NCBI GenBank assembly: GCA_044238435.1
Contig: JBIIDH010000033.1
Location: forward strand, 1-33,586
Direction: 5' to 3'
DNA from: VFMC01 sp044238435
Lineage (GTDB): Bacteria > Actinomycetota > Acidimicrobiia > Acidimicrobiales > Ilumatobacteraceae
DNA length: 33,586 nt
Part shown: piece by piece, positions 1 through 6,885 of the stretch
Numbering within the stretch: the first letter of the stretch is position 1
How the letters are laid out: each line of letters starts with the position of its first letter
Program-made: the position numbers and the translations under genes
Notes under the pieces: model-generated
Told to the model about the DNA's origin: nothing
Database searches by the model: none
The model's input: the letters and a program-made list of their open reading frames with translations, nothing else

Positions 1-582
1 GTCGATGAAGGCCTTCACCTTCAGCGGGTCCTTGCGGCCGGGGCTGCGTTCGACACCGCTCGACACGTCGACACCCCAGGGCTGCACGGTCGACACGGCC
101 AGACCCACGTTGTCGGGGGTGAGGCCACCGGCGAGGATGTAGCGCGGCCCGTCGGGCAGGTCGGTGACGAGCGACCAGTCGAACACGGTGCCCGAGCCGG
201 GGTTGGGAGCGTCGACCAGCACCATGTCGGTGCCGAAGGTGTCGGCTCGATTGGCATCGCCGGTGCCGGCCGCCACCGCCTTGATGACCCAGCGCACGCT
301 GGCGGCCACCTCGGCCACCATCGCCGGGCTCTCGTGGCCGTGGAGCTGGGCTGCCTTCACACCGGAGCGGGTGACGATGTCGATGACACGTTCGGGCAGT
401 TCGTCGCGGAACACGCCCACAGTGAGGATCTCGGGTGGCAGGCGCCGGGTGATGTCGTACACCTGCTGCACCGCCACCTGACGGGTGGAGGGAGCGAACA
501 CGAACCCGACCGCGTCGGCACCCATGGCGACGGCGAACAGTGCGTCGTCTTCGGTGGTGATGCCGCAGATCTTCACGAACAT
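1..582 (-). CDS. trpF: Phosphoribosylanthranilate isomerase, 3' end cut by window edge
   Basis: Isomerises N-(5-phosphoribosyl)anthranilate to CdRP in tryptophan synthesis, in the cytosol. Reading leftward from the ATG at 582-580, 194 codons are open and run off the left edge, so only the last few residues and the stop are missing (family length about 200-220). The protein begins MFVKICGIT, carrying the conserved catalytic Cys at residue 6. It contains the FDW motif after a Gly-rich loop (PGSGTVFDW), the phosphate-binding ILAGGL strand, and the near-terminal signature WGVDVSSGVE. The start lies 7 nt after the trpC stop, so the two genes are almost certainly cotranscribed and perhaps translationally coupled. 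No key motif is missing in the visible part. Confidence 0.95.
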   Translation of the reverse strand, partial: MFVKICGITTEDDALFAVAMGADAVGFVFAPSTRQVAVQQVYDITRRLPPEILTVGVFRDELPERVIDIVTRSGVKAAQLHGHESPAMVAEVAASVRWVIKAVAAGTGDANRADTFGTDMVLVDAPNPGSGTVFDWSLVTDLPDGPRYILAGGLTPDNVGLAVSTVQPWGVDVSSGVERSPGRKDPLKVKAFID

Positions 583-589
583 GAGATCG

Positions 590-1372
590 CTACGGTACCG
601 CGCCTCGCAGCAGGCGGACGGAGTCTGCTGGGTCGGCCGAGGTGACGAGCGTCTCGCCCACCAGCACGGCGTGGTAGCCCGCGGCGTGCAGGGCGGCGGC
701 GTCGTCGCGGCCACGCACCCCGCTCTCGGCCACCTTCACCACACCGTCGGGGATGACGCCGGCCATCCGGAGCGCCCGCTCGTGGTCGACCTGGAAGGTG
801 ACCAGGTCGCGCTGGTTCACACCCACCATCGTCGCGTCGGCCGCCAGTGCCGCCTCGAGTTCGCGTTCGTCGTGGATCTCGACCAACACATCGAGGCCCA
901 CCTCGGTGGCGAGCCGGTGGAACCGCACCAACTCGTCGGTGCTGAGCGCCGCAGCGATCAGCAGCACGCAGTCGGCGCCCATGATGCGGGCATCGCACAC
1001 GTCGTGGGCCGACACGGTGAAGTCCTTGCGCAGCACGGGCAGGCTGCACGCAGCCCGTGCCGTCTGCAGGTCGGCCACCGAGCCACCGAAGAACTCGACA
1101 TCGGTGAGCACGCTGAGGCACGACGCCCCACCGCGCTCGTACTGGCCCGCCAGAACCGCCGGATCGAGCCCGATGTTCAGGTCGCCCTTCGACGGCGAGC
1201 GCCGCTTGATCTCGCTGATGACGTGCAACGGGCCGGGCTCGCGCAGGGCCGCAGCGAACCCGCGAGCGGGCGGCTGCGCGCTCGCCTGCTCGACGAGTTG
1301 ATCGAGCACACGAGCGTCGGCTGCGGCCACCTCGCGGTGGCGGGCCAGGATGCGGTCGAGATAGGTGGCCAT
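590..1372 (-). CDS. trpC: Indole-3-glycerol phosphate synthase
   Basis: Cyclises CdRP, the TrpF product, to indole-3-glycerol phosphate in tryptophan synthesis. The 260-residue product has the normal length for a monofunctional TrpC. Visible family motifs are SEIKRRSPSKGDLN (active-site Glu and Lys), LPVLRKDF (catalytic Lys), LVEIHDERE, VGVNQRDL and the C-terminal phosphate site VAESGVRGRDD followed by AVLVGETLV. An in-frame TTG at 1375 sits directly before the chosen ATG at 1372; ATG is preferred, with a GGGGCGG stretch just upstream as a possible ribosome site. It lies 19 nt after the stop of the ABM gene and 7 nt before trpF. The order trpC-trpF without other trp genes means the pathway is split across the chromosome. 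Confidence 0.96.
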   Translation of the reverse strand: MATYLDRILARHREVAAADARVLDQLVEQASAQPPARGFAAALREPGPLHVISEIKRRSPSKGDLNIGLDPAVLAGQYERGGASCLSVLTDVEFFGGSVADLQTARAACSLPVLRKDFTVSAHDVCDARIMGADCVLLIAAALSTDELVRFHRLATEVGLDVLVEIHDERELEAALAADATMVGVNQRDLVTFQVDHERALRMAGVIPDGVVKVAESGVRGRDDAAALHAAGYHAVLVGETLVTSADPADSVRLLRGAVP

Positions 1373-1391
1373 CAACCGCCCCGAGGGCGCC

Positions 1392-1697
1392 TCAGAGACC
1401 CTTGCCGCCGAGTGGGCTCAGGAACGTCATCGCCGGCCGAGCGGCCAGCACCGGGCCGAGCTTCGGGCCGAACGCCGCGAACCACGGCGCGCCCATGTGG
1501 GCGTTGAGCGCGTCCTGCCCCGAGTACGCCTCGTAGAAGTACAGGACGTTGTCGTCGGTGGGGTCGCTGTTGAGCACGTAGATGAGCGTGCCCTCCTCTG
1601 CCTCGACCGCCTGGAGTGCCTCTTGGATGATGGCCACCGCTTCGTCGCGCTTGCCCGGCTGGATCTCCAGCTTCACCCACACGCCAACCTTGCTCAT
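1392..1697 (-). CDS. Antibiotic-biosynthesis-monooxygenase (ABM/YgiN-like) domain protein
   Basis: A 101-residue, single-domain dimeric alpha/beta-barrel type protein. The pattern EEGTLIYVLN, then VLYFYEAYSGQDALNAHM, then WF is that of the ABM/YgiN superfamily, whose members oxidise quinols or anthrone-like substrates without cofactors, or degrade haem. No residue here fixes the substrate, so the function is unassigned. The ATG at 1697 is chosen because AAGGGAG lies 6-7 nt upstream; the open frame continues further upstream inside glyS but without family similarity. The gene sits 49 nt after glyS and 19 nt before trpC, so it is probably in the same transcript. Its link to tryptophan synthesis is unknown. 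Confidence 0.85.
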   Translation of the reverse strand: MSKVGVWVKLEIQPGKRDEAVAIIQEALQAVEAEEGTLIYVLNSDPTDDNVLYFYEAYSGQDALNAHMGAPWFAAFGPKLGPVLAARPAMTFLSPLGGKGL

Positions 1698-1746
1698 TGC
1701 TGCTCCCTTGATCGAGACGATGTTGCGACGGTACCGGGTGGCCGAC

Positions 1747-3057
1747 TCAGAAGCCGAGGCGACCGAACAACTCGGTGTCGAGTCGGTCGATGGGCACGCG
1801 CACCTGCTCGGTGGTGTCGCGGTCGCGGATGGTGACCGCACCGTCCTCCAGCGAGTCGAAGTCGACCGTGACACACAGTGGGGTGCCGATCTCGTCCTGG
1901 CGGCGGTAGCGCTTGCCGATGGACTGCGTGTCGTCGTAGTCGACCATGTAGCGCCCGGCGAGGCGGGTGAAGATCTCGCGCGCCAGCGGGGTGAGGGTGT
2001 CCTTCTTGCTCAGCGGCAGCACCGCCACCTTGTAGGGAGCGAGCCGCGGGTGCAGGCGCAGCACGGTGCGGCCCTCGCCACCCACCTCGTCCTCGTCGTA
2101 CGCAGCCAGCAGGAACGCTGCCATCGCCCGGTTCACACCAGCGGCCGGCTCGATGACGTACGGCACGTAGCGCTCGTTGGTGGCCTGGTCGAAGTAGTCG
2201 AGCTTCTCGCCCGAGTGCTGCGCGTGCTGCTTGAGGTCGTAGTCGGTGCGCTGGGCCACGCCCTCGAGCTCGCCCCAGCCCCACGGGTACTTGAACTCGA
2301 TGTCGCTGGTGCCCGACGAGTAGTGGCTCAGCTCGTCGGCGTCGTGGGCCCGCAGGGTGAGCATCTCGGCCGGGATGCCGAGGTCGATGTACCACTGCAG
2401 ACGGGCGTTGCACCAGTACTCGTACCACTGTGCGCTCTCGGCGGGGGGCACGAAGAACTCGAGCTCCATCTGCTCGAACTCGCGGGTACGGAAGATGAAG
2501 TTGCCCGGCGTGATCTCGTTGCGGAAGCTCTTGCCCACCTGGGCGATGCCGAACGGCGGCTTCTTGCGGCTGGTCTGCAGCACGTTGAGGAAGTTGACGA
2601 ACATGCCCTGCGCCGTCTCGGGGCGCATGTAGACCTCGGCGCCCAGGCCCTCGACCGGACCGGCGTAGGTCTTGAACATCAGGTTGAACGCACGGGCCTC
2701 GGTGAACGAGCCGGTGGCGCCACAGTTCGGGCACGTGTTCGGATCGGTGAGGTGGTCTTCACGGAACCGCTGCTTGCACTTCGTGCAGTCGACCAGTGGG
2801 TCGCTGAAGTTGGCGAGGTGGCCGCTGGCCTCGAACACCTGCGGCGGGGCGAGGATGGCGGCATCGATGAGCACCACGTCGTCGCGCTGCTGCACCATCG
2901 TGCGCACCCAGGCCTCGCGCACGTTGCGCAGCATGAGCGAACCGAGCGGGCCGTAGTCGTAGCTGGAGCGGAATCCGCCGTAGATCTCGGCGCTGGGGTA
3001 CACGAACCCGCGGCGCTTGCAGAGGTTGACGATCTGGTCGAGTTCGGTCGCAGCCAT
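1747..3057 (-). CDS. glyS: Glycyl-tRNA synthetase, single-chain (alpha2) class IIa type
   Basis: Charges tRNA-Gly with glycine in the cytosol. The 436-residue product matches the short, eukaryote-like bacterial enzyme rather than the alpha2beta2 GlyQ/GlyS form. Visible landmarks: the N-terminal RRGFVYPSAEIYGG and SSYDYGPLGSLMLRN (motif 1 region), a zinc-ribbon-like set of cysteines (CTKCKQRF ... CPNCGATG), motif 2 around MRPETAQGMFVNF, and motif 3 EPAAGVNRAMAAFLLAAY followed by the anticodon-binding domain. The ATG at 3057 (MAATELDQIV) is chosen over an upstream in-frame start because similarity begins there and a TAGCCT -10-like hexamer lies 8 nt before it. It is the first gene of the minus-strand run glyS-ABM-trpC-trpF and diverges from the pirin gene. 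Confidence 0.97.
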   Translation of the reverse strand: MAATELDQIVNLCKRRGFVYPSAEIYGGFRSSYDYGPLGSLMLRNVREAWVRTMVQQRDDVVLIDAAILAPPQVFEASGHLANFSDPLVDCTKCKQRFREDHLTDPNTCPNCGATGSFTEARAFNLMFKTYAGPVEGLGAEVYMRPETAQGMFVNFLNVLQTSRKKPPFGIAQVGKSFRNEITPGNFIFRTREFEQMELEFFVPPAESAQWYEYWCNARLQWYIDLGIPAEMLTLRAHDADELSHYSSGTSDIEFKYPWGWGELEGVAQRTDYDLKQHAQHSGEKLDYFDQATNERYVPYVIEPAAGVNRAMAAFLLAAYDEDEVGGEGRTVLRLHPRLAPYKVAVLPLSKKDTLTPLAREIFTRLAGRYMVDYDDTQSIGKRYRRQDEIGTPLCVTVDFDSLEDGAVTIRDRDTTEQVRVPIDRLDTELFGRLGF

Positions 3058-3065
3058 ACGGGCAC

Positions 3066-3071
3066 AGGCTA
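3066..3071 (-). promoter_or_regulatory. Putative -10 element for glyS
   Basis: TAGCCT on the minus strand ends 8 nt before the glyS ATG. With the usual 6-8 nt from -10 to the start point, the mRNA would have a leader of at most one or two bases. The same hexamer precedes era at a similar distance. No clear -35 is visible, which is common in actinobacteria. Confidence 0.4.
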
Positions 3072-3140
3072 CGGTCGCAGACCAGTCGGACGCGAATGAC
3101 TTGATCCGCAGCCGTTCCCACCCCTGCCGGAGTACCACCC

Positions 3141-3986
3141 ATGTCGACCGTCACCCACCTCATCCGTGCCCAGCGCGCCGTCGAGGGCGAAGGCTTCGTC
3201 GTGCGGCGACCCTTCCCCACCGCGTCGCTGTCGTACATCGACCCGTTCCTGCTGTTCGACCACATGGGCCCGATGGAGTTCGGTCCCGGCCAGGGCGTGG
3301 GCACGGCGTGGCACCCGCATCGAGGCTTCGAGACCGTCACCTACGTGCTCGACGGGCACCTCGAACACCGCGACAGCCTCGGCAACCAGGGCTACCTGCA
3401 CCCGGGCGACACGCAGTGGATGACCGCCGGGGCAGGTGTGCTGCACCGTGAGGGACCGTCCGCCGCTGCGCAGCGCACCGGCGGCCGCGTGCACGGTTTG
3501 CAGTTGTGGGTGAACCTGCCGGCCGCAGCCAAGATGACCGCTCCCGCCTACCAGGACATCACCGCCGAGCACATCGCTCGCCGCGACGAACCCGGCGCCG
3601 TGGTGCGAGTCGTGGCGGGCGAGCTGTTCGGGATGCGCGGTCCCGGCTCCACCCACACGCCCATCAGCTATGCGCACCTCACGCTCGCCGCAGGAGGCAG
3701 GGCCGACACGGCGCTGCCCGATGGGCACATCGTGCTGGTGTACCCGATGACCGGCGGCGTCACCGTCGACGGCACCGAGGTGCCCGAGGGCGTCATGGCG
3801 GTCGTCGACGGCCCGCGTCTCGAGGTCGTGGGTTCGGCCGACACGTCGGAGGTGATCGTGCTCACTGGCGAACCCATCGGTGAACCGGTGGCCCGCTACG
3901 GACCGTTCGTGATGAACAACGAGGCCGAGATCCGCCAGGCATTCATCGATTTCGAACACGGAGCGTTCGGCGCACCACTCGATTGA
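3141..3986 (+). CDS. Pirin family protein (bicupin)
   Basis: A 281-residue two-cupin protein of the pirin family, usual length about 230-300. Bacterial pirins bind iron, and some act as quercetin 2,3-dioxygenases or modulate metabolic enzymes; which applies here cannot be told. The metal-site residues are visible in the N-terminal cupin: His58 and His60 in WHPHRGFETVTYVLDG, and His102 and Glu104 in AGAGVLHREGP. The C-terminal cupin (about residues 150-250) includes GGVTVDGTEVPEG. The ATG at 3141 has GGAG 8 nt upstream. The gene diverges from glyS over 83 bases and is followed by an unrelated lipoprotein gene 47 nt later. Confidence 0.93.
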   Translation: MSTVTHLIRAQRAVEGEGFVVRRPFPTASLSYIDPFLLFDHMGPMEFGPGQGVGTAWHPHRGFETVTYVLDGHLEHRDSLGNQGYLHPGDTQWMTAGAGVLHREGPSAAAQRTGGRVHGLQLWVNLPAAAKMTAPAYQDITAEHIARRDEPGAVVRVVAGELFGMRGPGSTHTPISYAHLTLAAGGRADTALPDGHIVLVYPMTGGVTVDGTEVPEGVMAVVDGPRLEVVGSADTSEVIVLTGEPIGEPVARYGPFVMNNEAEIRQAFIDFEHGAFGAPLD

Positions 3987-4033
3987 CTCTCCCTGACGCC
4001 GCCGGGAAAGAGATCTCTGCGACGATTACCGAG

Positions 4034-4759
4034 ATGCGCTCCTCACGGATTACCCACCTCTCGATTCCCATCCTCCTCACCGTAGCCACGCTCGCCGCCT
4101 GTAGCAGTTCCAGCGACACACAGGCATCACTCACCGAACCCGCGCTCACGGCTGCCGATCTCGTGCTCAACGCCGAGGGCATCGGCCCCCTGATGTTCGG
4201 AGATGCCGCCGACTCGACGATCGCTGCGCTCGCCAGTGCCCTCGGAACGCCCACCGAAGACACGACCCATGAGTACACCATCTCGTGCAGCAGCAACTCA
4301 GATGCGTGCAATGGCTTCACCGATGGATACACCGACGAGGACGGCTTCCTCACCTTCGGCTACCCCATCGGCCGGTCGGTCTGTTTCGGCAACGCACTGT
4401 GCGCCCTCTTCGGCGGGCAGACCACCGACGATCTGCCCTTCGTCGGATGGACCCTCGGTGTGCGGGAGGTGAGCGACGGTGCGCCAGCGCTGCTCACCGC
4501 AGACGGAATCACGCTCGGTTCGATCTGGGCCGACTTCGAGGACAAGATCACCGTGTCGGGTGGCTGCTACGTTTCGGCATACGGCGAGACTTCGGGCGTT
4601 CGACTGCAACTCATCACGACGACCGGAGAGTTGTACGCACCCACAGGGTTCGCCGACTCGACGGACGTGTTTGTGCAACCCGGCCCGGAGGTGATGGCCG
4701 TTGAATACCTCAGCGCCGGTGAGGAAACACGGACAATCATCGGTGACTGCCCGGGCTGA
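4034..4759 (+). CDS. Secreted lipoprotein, first of three tandem paralogues
   Basis: A 241-residue predicted lipoprotein of unknown function. MRSSRITHLSI followed by a hydrophobic stretch and LAAC puts the lipidated Cys at residue 23. The mature protein starts almost directly with the shared domain: LTAADLVLNAEGIGPLMFGD, a motif similar in style to the GxGPxxxG repeats of other actinobacterial secreted proteins. Next come CFGNALCALFGG (CX5C pair), FVGWTLG, a WADF motif, GGCYVSAYG and a C-terminal GDC. The even set of Cys suggests disulphides outside the membrane. Unlike its two neighbours it has essentially no Thr-rich linker. A TTG at 3983 is in frame but gives no better signal peptide, so ATG 4034 is used. 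No enzyme motif is visible. Confidence 0.82.
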   Translation: MRSSRITHLSIPILLTVATLAACSSSSDTQASLTEPALTAADLVLNAEGIGPLMFGDAADSTIAALASALGTPTEDTTHEYTISCSSNSDACNGFTDGYTDEDGFLTFGYPIGRSVCFGNALCALFGGQTTDDLPFVGWTLGVREVSDGAPALLTADGITLGSIWADFEDKITVSGGCYVSAYGETSGVRLQLITTTGELYAPTGFADSTDVFVQPGPEVMAVEYLSAGEETRTIIGDCPG

Positions 4760-4917
4760 CAACTCCCTGTCCCGATCCAGGCCGCTCAGGGATAGTGACC
4801 CGTATATGGCCCGCACAGTGGCCGAGCTCCGGCTGGCATTCATCGCTATCGGACACGCGACGTGTACGACGGCGAACAAACATCTCACCCTGCCGACAAG
4901 CGAATACCGACGCATGT

Positions 4918-4923
4918 GATACT
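4918..4923 (+). promoter_or_regulatory. Putative -10 for the second lipoprotein gene
   Basis: GATACT, preceded by TGT, ends 7 nt before the ATG at 4931. This spacing predicts a leaderless transcript. It lies in the 171-base gap after the first paralogue, so each paralogue may have its own promoter. That gap holds nothing else recognisable apart from a weak 6-base inverted pair TCCCTG/CAGGGA just after the stop of the first gene. Confidence 0.4.
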
Positions 4924-4930
4924 CGCCACG

Positions 4931-5803
4931 ATGCACACCACACGGGTTTGTCGCCTCACACTTGCCGCCCTCCTCGCCGTAGTCACCCTTGCCGCCTGTG
5001 GTGGCAGCACCGCCACCACTCAGGCATCACCAACCGTGCCCCCCACGACCAACCCGCCTACCACCACCACGGCTGCCACCACCACCACGGCAGTTACCAC
5101 CACCACCGCTGCCACCACCACCACGGCTCCGGTCACCATCCCCGGACCCGCGCTCACAGCTGCCGATCTCGTACTCCGCGACGACGGCATCGGCCCACTG
5201 ATGTTCGGAGACCCGGCCGACTCGACGATCGCCGCACTCGCCAACGCACTCGGAACACCGACGGGCGACGACGTGTCCGAGTACCCCGAGTTCTGTAGTA
5301 GTGCAGACGATTGCACCGGTCTCACCGATACCTACTACAGCGCTTCTGACAATGCCCCCGTGGCGTTCACGTTCCCGCTGTCTCGCGAAGCCTGTTTCAG
5401 CAACGGACTGTGCACCACCTTCGGTGGCTCAGATGTCAAAGCCCTTGCCTTCGTCGGTTGGAAGTTGTCGTGCGGGTGGGAGGAATGCAAGAGCACGCCA
5501 CCGCTGTTCACCTCCACCGGGATGACGCTCGGTTCACGCTGGGCCGACTTCAAAGACGAGATGACCGAACCCGTGGGCTGCGTGCAACAGGGATACTCCT
5601 CGACCGCCGGCGTGGCACTCGAACTCGCCGCCACAACAGGGGAACTCTTCGCACAGCCTGACTTTGGCACCGAAACGACCGAAGTACTCGTCGGACCCAG
5701 CCCGGAGGTCGTGGTCGTGTACGAACTCTGGTCCGGCGACTTGCCGGAGGTCTTGGCCTACTGCGCAGAGTTTGGGATTCCTGAGTGGGTGACTGCACAG
5801 TGA
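4931..5803 (+). CDS. Secreted lipoprotein, second paralogue, with TTTT-repeat linker
   Basis: A 290-residue predicted lipoprotein. MHTTRVCRLTL, a hydrophobic core and LAAC give the lipidated Cys at residue 23, the same position as in both neighbours. A low-complexity Thr/Pro/Ala linker (about residues 30-72, with four TTTTAx units) separates the membrane anchor from the shared domain. That domain starts LTAADLVLRDDGIGPLMFGD, which is almost identical to the first paralogue, and continues with CFSNGLCTTFGG, FVGWKL, WADF and GCVQQGY. It has an extra Cys pair (SCGWEEC) and a longer C-terminus ending after AYCAEFG. Function unknown. The start at 4931 is favoured over an in-frame upstream start at 4862 by the signal peptide and the -10 spacing. 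Confidence 0.83.
   Translation: MHTTRVCRLTLAALLAVVTLAACGGSTATTQASPTVPPTTNPPTTTTAATTTTAVTTTTAATTTTAPVTIPGPALTAADLVLRDDGIGPLMFGDPADSTIAALANALGTPTGDDVSEYPEFCSSADDCTGLTDTYYSASDNAPVAFTFPLSREACFSNGLCTTFGGSDVKALAFVGWKLSCGWEECKSTPPLFTSTGMTLGSRWADFKDEMTEPVGCVQQGYSSTAGVALELAATTGELFAQPDFGTETTEVLVGPSPEVVVVYELWSGDLPEVLAYCAEFGIPEWVTAQ
5059..5130 (+). repeat. Four 18-bp in-frame tandem repeats
   Basis: Units start at 5059, 5077, 5095 and 5113. Each encodes TTTTA plus A, V, A or P. The consensus is close to caccaccaccacggctgc with one to four differences per unit. The repeat builds most of the flexible linker of the second lipoprotein. Because the unit is a multiple of three, slippage would change the linker length without breaking the frame. 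Confidence 0.85.
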
Positions 5804-5855
5804 CGGCCGTTTGCCGTCGGCAGCAGGGGCGTCCGGCGGGCAGGGTGGCGATCAT

Positions 5856-5874
5856 CTGCGGCGCCATGCCGCAG
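5856..5874. terminator. Hairpin between second and third lipoprotein genes
   Basis: CTGCGGC and GCCGCAG form a perfect 7-bp stem with a 5-base loop, 52 nt after the stop of the second paralogue and before the start of the third. There is no T tract, as is usual for high-GC actinobacterial terminators, so the role is only probable. Confidence 0.4.
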
Positions 5875-5893
5875 CGAGCGGGGTCGCGTCTGG

Positions 5894-5899
5894 CAGAGT
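5894..5899 (+). promoter_or_regulatory. Putative -10 for the third lipoprotein gene
   Basis: CAGAGT ends 7 nt before the ATG at 5907, the same arrangement as for the second paralogue. The hexamer is a poor match to TANNNT at its first base, so confidence is limited. Confidence 0.3.
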
Positions 5900-5906
5900 G
5901 ACATCG

Positions 5907-6731
5907 ATGCTCTGTTCGTCGATGTCGCGGTTCGGTTTGGCAGTCGCACTGGCCGCAGGCGCCCTCGCTGCCTGCGGTGGCACGGGTGCCCCGACGGTGA
6001 TGCAGAGCAACACAGCCACCTCGGGCCCCGCTCCGACCACCACAGTCGAATCGGTTGCCACCTCGACCACCCCGGTCGACACCACCGTGGTCGACACCAT
6101 TCCACCCACCACTGTGGCCGAGACCACGACGACCGAAGCAGTCACCACCACGACTGCGCCGCCGCTCACACCTGCCGACCTGGTGCTGCGCTCCGATGGC
6201 ATCGGCCCGCTCGTGTTCGGTGCCCCTGTGGCCGACACCCTCGCTGTTCTCACGCCCGTGCTCGGTCCCACCATCATCGACGAGTCGGCCGACTATCCGA
6301 ATGAGCCCACACCCGGACAGTTCGAATCGGTGGAGGGCGACTTCGGCTTCGCTCACCCCTTCGAGCGCCAGGTGTGCTTCGACAACAGCCTGTGCATCAC
6401 GTTCGGCGGTTCGGCGCCCGATCGTCTCGCCTTCGTCGGCTGGGAACTCGGTGCGGGCAACCCGCCACCGCTCGTCACCACCGCAGGCATCACCGTCGGC
6501 GTGCGGTGGGCCGATTTCGCCGGCAGCATGACCGTCGAGCAGGGCGGCTGCTACACGGCCGGGTACGGGCAGTCGGCCGGCGTGAACCTGTACCTCGAGT
6601 CGACGGGCGAACTGTTCGGCGGTTTCGACGAGGCCGGGAACTACGTGGTCGGCAACCCCGATCCGGCCGATGTGATCGTCACGTCGATGAGCGCCGGCAA
6701 CCTGCGCATCTTCCTCTACGGCGACTGCTGA
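5907..6731 (+). CDS. Secreted lipoprotein, third paralogue, with long Thr-rich linker
   Basis: A 274-residue predicted lipoprotein. Starting at ATG 5907, the lipobox LAAC again places Cys at residue 23, which supports this start over ATG 5922 and over longer open-frame starts. A linker of roughly 65 residues rich in Thr, Val and Ser follows. The shared domain then begins LTPADLVLRSDGIGPLVFGA. It keeps CFDNSLCITFGG (CX5C), FVGWELG, RWADF, GGCYTAGYG and a terminal GDC. It lacks the N-terminal domain Cys pair found in the first two paralogues (replaced by a region with PNEPTPGQ). Function unknown; probably a cell-surface or periplasmic-space protein. The gene ends 154 bases before the convergent recO stop. 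Confidence 0.83.
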   Translation: MLCSSMSRFGLAVALAAGALAACGGTGAPTVMQSNTATSGPAPTTTVESVATSTTPVDTTVVDTIPPTTVAETTTTEAVTTTTAPPLTPADLVLRSDGIGPLVFGAPVADTLAVLTPVLGPTIIDESADYPNEPTPGQFESVEGDFGFAHPFERQVCFDNSLCITFGGSAPDRLAFVGWELGAGNPPPLVTTAGITVGVRWADFAGSMTVEQGGCYTAGYGQSAGVNLYLESTGELFGGFDEAGNYVVGNPDPADVIVTSMSAGNLRIFLYGDC

Positions 6732-6768
6732 CCCGAGTCGCCACCGCCCACCCGAGTCCCCACTGCCC
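6731..6768 (+). repeat. Doublet of 19-nt repeats after the third lipoprotein gene
   Basis: Units 6731-6749 and 6750-6768 share 17 of 19 bases and begin ACCCGAGTC. They start at the last base of the lipoprotein stop codon. A related doublet with the same CCCGAGTC core and the same 19-nt period lies after the LLM oxidoreductase gene near 30139-30170, in the same orientation relative to its upstream gene. Confidence 0.7.
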
Positions 6769-6775
6769 GGTCGAT

Positions 6776-6797
6776 CGTCTGTGTCGTGACACAGACG
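6776..6797. terminator. Near-perfect palindrome between convergent genes
   Basis: CGTCTGTGTC (6776-6785) and GACACAGACG (6788-6797) are exact inverted copies separated by GT. As RNA this gives a 9-bp stem with a 4-base loop. It lies between the third lipoprotein gene and recO, which converge, so a bidirectional terminator is likely. A dyad operator is the alternative, but there is no promoter nearby for it to act on. Confidence 0.5.
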
Positions 6798-6818
6798 CCA
6801 CGTTCGGTGGCGGCTTCA

Positions 6819-6869
6819 GGTGGGTTGGGGCGCCGGGCCGGGCCCGGGTGGGTTGGGGCGCCGGGCCGG
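6819..6869. repeat. Two identical 23-bp direct repeats
   Basis: GGTGGGTTGGGGCGCCGGGC plus CGG occurs at 6819-6841 and again at 6847-6869, a 28-bp period. Each copy contains the palindrome GGCGCC and G runs. The block ends 17 bases before the recO stop. No coding function is apparent on either strand. Confidence 0.8.
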
Positions 6870-6885
6870 ATGGGCACAGGCGGAA

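Noticed and set aside
1582..3099. Open frame (505 codons) on the plus strand opposite glyS
   Set aside because: Shadow of the glyS codons; repetitive Val/Leu/His/Gly content without domain similarity.
5040..5135. CRISPR-like array in the ACC-rich repeats
   Set aside because: The 18-bp units abut without spacers and encode an in-frame TTTTA linker, so this is a coding tandem repeat.
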